A stretch of DNA of 64,000 nt, from positions 8,928,501-8,992,500 of the forward strand of contig NC_092474.1 in assembly GCF_047495875.1 (NCBI RefSeq). Direction: 5' to 3'. Below are positions 60,511 to 64,000 of this stretch, piece by piece. Both the position numbers and the translations under genes were made by a program. This stretch comes from Pithys albifrons albifrons (Eukaryota > Chordata > Aves > Passeriformes > Thamnophilidae). Position 1 is the stretch's first letter, and every line of letters starts with the position of its first letter. The notes below the pieces were generated by a model that was not told the DNA's origin, did no database searches, and was given only the letters and a program-made list of their open reading frames with translations.

Positions 60511-61025
60511 ATGTCTAGGGGGGTCAGAGGGGGCCCAAGGAGGTCTCAGGCGGGTTCAGAGGGGTCCAAGGCGTTTTCAAGGGGTCCAGGAGGGTTCAAG
60601 TTGGTTCAGGGGGTTTCCCCGGGGGTACCAGGGGGGTTCATGGGGTCCCTAGGAGGATTCAAGGTGGTCCGGGAATGTTCAGGAGGGTTCAGGGGGTTTT
60701 AAGGGAGTGGAGGGGGGTTTCACAGGGGTCCAAATGGGTCCAGGAGAGTTTTGGAGGATCCAGGAGGTTTTGGGGGGTCCAGGAGTGTCCAGGGGGGGTC
60801 TCAGAGGTGTCCAGGAAAGTTCGAAGGGGCCCAGAGGAGTCCAAGTGGGATTCAGGAGGGTCCAGGGGGTTGCAAGGTTTTTGGGAGTGTCAAGGGGGGT
60901 GCAAGGTGGTCCAAGAGAGTTGAGGGGAGTCCAAGGGGCATTCAGGGGGGTCCAGGGGAGTTCAGGAGGATCCAAGGGGATCCAGGAAAAGTCAGGGGGG
61001 TCTCACAGTGGGTTGGGATGGTAAG
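60510..61025. repeat. G-rich decamer minisatellite (GGGGTCCAGG / GGGGTTCAAG)
   Basis: Degenerate units of about 10 bases, alternating GGGTCCAGGA and GGGTTCAAGG. The plus strand is G-rich throughout, so long glycine-rich frames appear on plus and proline-rich frames on minus. These are repeat artefacts. Confidence 0.92.
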
Positions 61026-61102
61026 GTGGGTCTCAGAGGAGTCACAGGGAGGTAAGGGGAGGTAAGAGTGGTCAGGAGGTGTCTGGGGCACTCAGGGACC
61101 CC

Positions 61103-61550
61103 CATTGCCCACAGCCCACCCATGTCATCCCTCGCGACCCCCCCCCCCCTTGGGGACCCCTGGTACTCAAAATGTCATCCCTCAGAAACACCTCTTGGGG
61201 ACCCTCAGTGCCCAAAATATCGTCCGTCGTGACCCCCCCTTGGGGACCTCCAGCGCCCTCCTGTCATCTTCCCAAACCACCACCCCCCCCCCCCCATCCC
61301 CGAGGAACCCCCATTGCACCCCTGTCGTCTTCCACAAATCCCCGCCCCTGGGGGACCATCATTTCCCCCCCATGTCGTCTTCCCAAAATAACCCCCCCTG
61401 GGGACCCTCATTGTCCCCATCATTTCATTTTCCCCAAACCACCCCCCGTGGGACCCCCACTGACCCCCCCATGTCGTCTTCCCCAAGCCCCCCCCCGGGG
61501 ACCCCCATTGACCCCCATGTTGTTCTCCCCAACCCCCCCCGGGGGACCCC
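61103..61550. repeat. ~50-bp C-rich minisatellite, about 9 units
   Basis: Units contain TTGGGGACCCCCATTGACCC followed by ATGTCGTCTTCCCCAAA. The TGTCRTC landmark recurs near 61123, 61171, 61219, 61263, 61323, 61373, 61420, 61472 and 61518. Contains C runs of 12 (61138-61149) and 13 (61283-61295). Confidence 0.9.
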
Positions 61551-62010
61551 TGGACCCCCCTGAAACCTCCTGGACCCTCCTCGACTTCCCTGCACCACCC
61601 TGAAACCTGCTGGACCCCTCTGGACTGTCTTGGATCCCCTTCGGACCCACCTGGACTGTCTTGGACACTGCTGGAGCCCTGGACACCTGGCCCCCCCGGC
61701 AGCACCCCTGGAGTTCCCTCGACCTTCTTGGACTCCCCTCAAACCGTCCTGGGCCCCTGTGAAGCCCCTTGGAACCCCCTGGAGCCTTTTGGACCTCCTT
61801 GGATGCCTCTGAACCCCCCTGGACCACCCAAACCCCTCCTGGACCCCCTTGGACACCCCAGAAATCCCCTTGGACCCCCTTAAAACCCCCTGAACACTCC
61901 TGTACCCCTGTGAACTGTCCTGAACCACCTTGAACCCTCCTGATCCCTCATGGACCCCAGTGGGACCTGCTTGGAACCCACTGGACCATCCTGGACTTCC
62001 CTAAAGCCCC
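61550..62010. repeat. C-rich decamer minisatellite, reverse-complement family of 60510-61025
   Basis: Units such as CCTGGACCCTCCT, CCTTGGACCCCCTT and CCTTGAACCCTCCTG are reverse complements of the GGGTCCAGGA/GGGTTCAAGG units on the left arm. Confidence 0.9.
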
Positions 62011-64000
62011 CCCGACACATGCGGGTCTGGGAAATTGCCATTTTTCAGCCCAGAATTGAAGACGGACGAAGATTCCTCCCAGGAAAAAGGTGCCAGGGCA
62101 CAAAGGAATTGCTGCTTTTCTAGTGTTAATAGGGCCGCATCATTGGCACCTGAGAGCTCCTAGTGCCATGATGTGAACAGAAATTTTGTGCTTCAATTTC
62201 TTAGAACAATTTGTAATCACTGCTGGACTTCTATTCTCTTCCCATAAGTGAATAAGGAATGGTTTCATTCTTCACATGATCTCTTTCTTGAAGGGAGGAA
62301 ATAATTGGGGTTTTGCCTCCTTAAACAGCAAAAATTGCAAAAAAAAGGCAAAGAAGTCCCTTCACCTTGGAGTGTTTAATTCTACATGAATGGATTTGCA
62401 TAGGCATCTGCTGGCCAGCAGACTCCCCTGCTCATTGATGATGGGAAGGGTTGGGATCCATGCCCTGTTGGGCAGGAAATTGTGCACAGCAACAACACTC
62501 ACAAGTTCCCCTCTTTCTGACTCACACAGAAATAGGATACAGAGAAGTTGGGAAAGGAAGGGGATGGAGCAAGAGAGAAGGAGAGACAGAGTGACCACAG
62601 TTGTTCCAGCCCCCCATCACAGTTTTTATCCACTGCCACCTCCAGCTTGTGCTGAGGATGCTTTGGGAGAGCCCTGGCCTGTGTGGACATGGCCACAGAC
62701 AGGAACAAAAGGCACAGTGAAGGCCTTGTGTGCTCCACGCAGCCTAAAATGCTGAAAGCTGCTTTTAGGAGATAATTTACAGAAAAATAAAGAAGTTTAC
62801 AAACTAGTTTACGAGACAGTTAAATGGTCCTTGAGGGGGGGTCTTTATAATTGAATTATAAGAACAAAAGAAATCTGAGGAGCAGCCAGAGGCCTAAAGG
62901 CCCAATATGCTTGACCTCATTTGGTTTAATTGCACTGCTGGCTCTCTCACTCTAACCTTCACTTGGAGAACAGTCTCTGGAAATCATTTAAACTCCTTGC
63001 TTCGGTTGGCTTTGTTAGTGATTTAGTCAATAATTTTATTACCTCTTTGGTAAGATAGCTCTGAGTGCCCCAGTCTTTAATTAAAAGCCTCTTAGGTTTG
63101 AATCTTTTAGCAATATGAACATATCTATCCAAGATCTTTATCAGAACCTTCTGTAAATTTTGTAACTTCCTCCTAGTCATCTTGAGGGTGCTGTTTTCCA
63201 TTGTGAGTGAACCCGTGCCCCTTGCATTGCCCCTTTGTCAGGAGCAGGCTGAGCTCTGCAGGCTGCAGGGCACAGGGAGGTGCCAGGGGAGGGTGGCCAG
63301 GGCTGCAGGGAGCAGAGGGCAGTGCCTGGAACCAGGGCCAAACAGGGCTGATGGAGGTACCACAGTACTGGGGAACCAGGATTTAGCCTTACCCCTGCCG
63401 TATTTATTGCTATAGCCAGGGCCCCATGGAGGGCAGAGTTGCCTTCCTGTGTGTGCTGGAGCAAGCCCTTCCTGAAAGCCTTACCTTCAGACTGACTTTT
63501 TTATATCTGCCCTCCAATAACCTCTTTATTTTTAATATTTAGGTTATTTCTTTTTAAATCCGCTCCTGTTCTTCAGGAAGGTTTCTGTTCAGCCATTGAC
63601 CTCCCAGAACCACAAATTCAGTGCAACATGATTCCAACTCCAAGCCATCAGAAGTGAGTGCTTGCAAAGCTGGAAACAGTCACTGCTGTGCTGAACAGGG
63701 CCGTGATGTTCAGCTTTCTGGTAGCAAAGCAAAGGCTAACGATGAAAAGAGCAGCATTAAAAGACTAAAACTCCAGCTAAACTGATTCCATCAGGGCTCA
63801 GTCCCGCTGTGAGAGGGCTGTGGAGGATGGTTGCCTTGGGAGCACATTTTGGAAGTCCCTGGGTCCGATCCTGGCCTGTCACATGCTCCGATTCGTTGTG
63901 CAAAGTGGGCTCTGAGCAGGCCTGCCCATCCCAACTGAGAGGATGGAGGAGGCAAAGGCAGGAGCAGCGCTAAGTGGGTCCATCCTAATGGTCTCCTGCC
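62011..64000. other. No gene supported at right edge
   Basis: Ordinary mixed-composition sequence. One minus-strand open stretch (62959-63201, 80 codons, lysine/leucine-rich) and one at 63177-63464 are not recognised. No CR1, RNA gene or CpG island seen. Confidence 0.45.

Noticed and set aside
60004..61928. Many 100-170 codon frames rich in Pro, Gly, Ser and Arg
   Set aside because: They follow minisatellite periodicity, occur in several frames and both strands at once, and lack conserved residues.
62959..63201. 80-codon Lys/Leu-rich minus-strand frame, considered as a retroviral or LINE remnant
   Set aside because: No catalytic motif or recognisable family block could be seen; length is within chance for this composition.
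1..64000. CRISPR arrays, operons, rRNA genes, phage or plasmid features
   Set aside because: The window is vertebrate nuclear DNA; tandem arrays here are minisatellites with no spacer structure.

Overview
The window is vertebrate nuclear DNA and almost certainly from a bird. It has two multi-exon genes with GT-AG introns, no operon-like organisation, and many fragments of CR1 LINEs, the dominant avian retrotransposon. It also has CpG islands and GC-rich minisatellites of the kind common on avian microchromosomes. I cannot name the species.

Two complete genes were assembled exon by exon, both on the minus strand. (1) KREMEN1 (coding 31565 down to 3987) has nine coding exons, 1353 nt and 450 residues: signal peptide, kringle, WSC, CUB, linker, one membrane helix and a short cytoplasmic tail. 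It is the Dickkopf co-receptor that dampens Wnt/LRP6 signalling. (2) SUSD2 (coding 53704 down to 35016) has fifteen coding exons, 2502 nt and 833 residues: signal peptide, somatomedin B, AMOP, VWF-D with a GDPH cleavage motif, sushi, one membrane helix and a short tail. All exon phases agree in both genes. The two genes are head-to-tail, with SUSD2 upstream, and about 3.5 kb separates the SUSD2 stop from the KREMEN1 start codon. I see no functional link between them beyond both being cell-surface proteins.

Layout: 1-3986 is KREMEN1 3' UTR or 3' flank. 3987-31565 is KREMEN1 with large introns, a truncated CR1 and a local duplication beside the CUB exon. 31100-32480 is the KREMEN1 CpG island, with a 15-bp minisatellite. 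32500-35015 is the short intergenic region and SUSD2 3' flank. 35016-53704 is SUSD2, with many CR1 pieces in its introns. 53705-56800 is quiet upstream DNA with a TATA box for SUSD2. 56850-58700 holds two CpG islands with YY1-, ZNF143- and NRF1-like sites, including an 11-unit, 34-bp array of NRF1-like palindromes. 59335-62010 is a block of minisatellites whose two halves are reverse-complement-like (G-rich, then C-rich). 62010-64000 has no gene I can support.

I did not find a new multi-gene system. The observations most worth checking are the 34-bp palindrome array, the mirrored minisatellite block, a GC-AG intron in SUSD2, the SUSD2 stop codon that overlaps a splice donor, and the duplication next to KREMEN1 exon 6.
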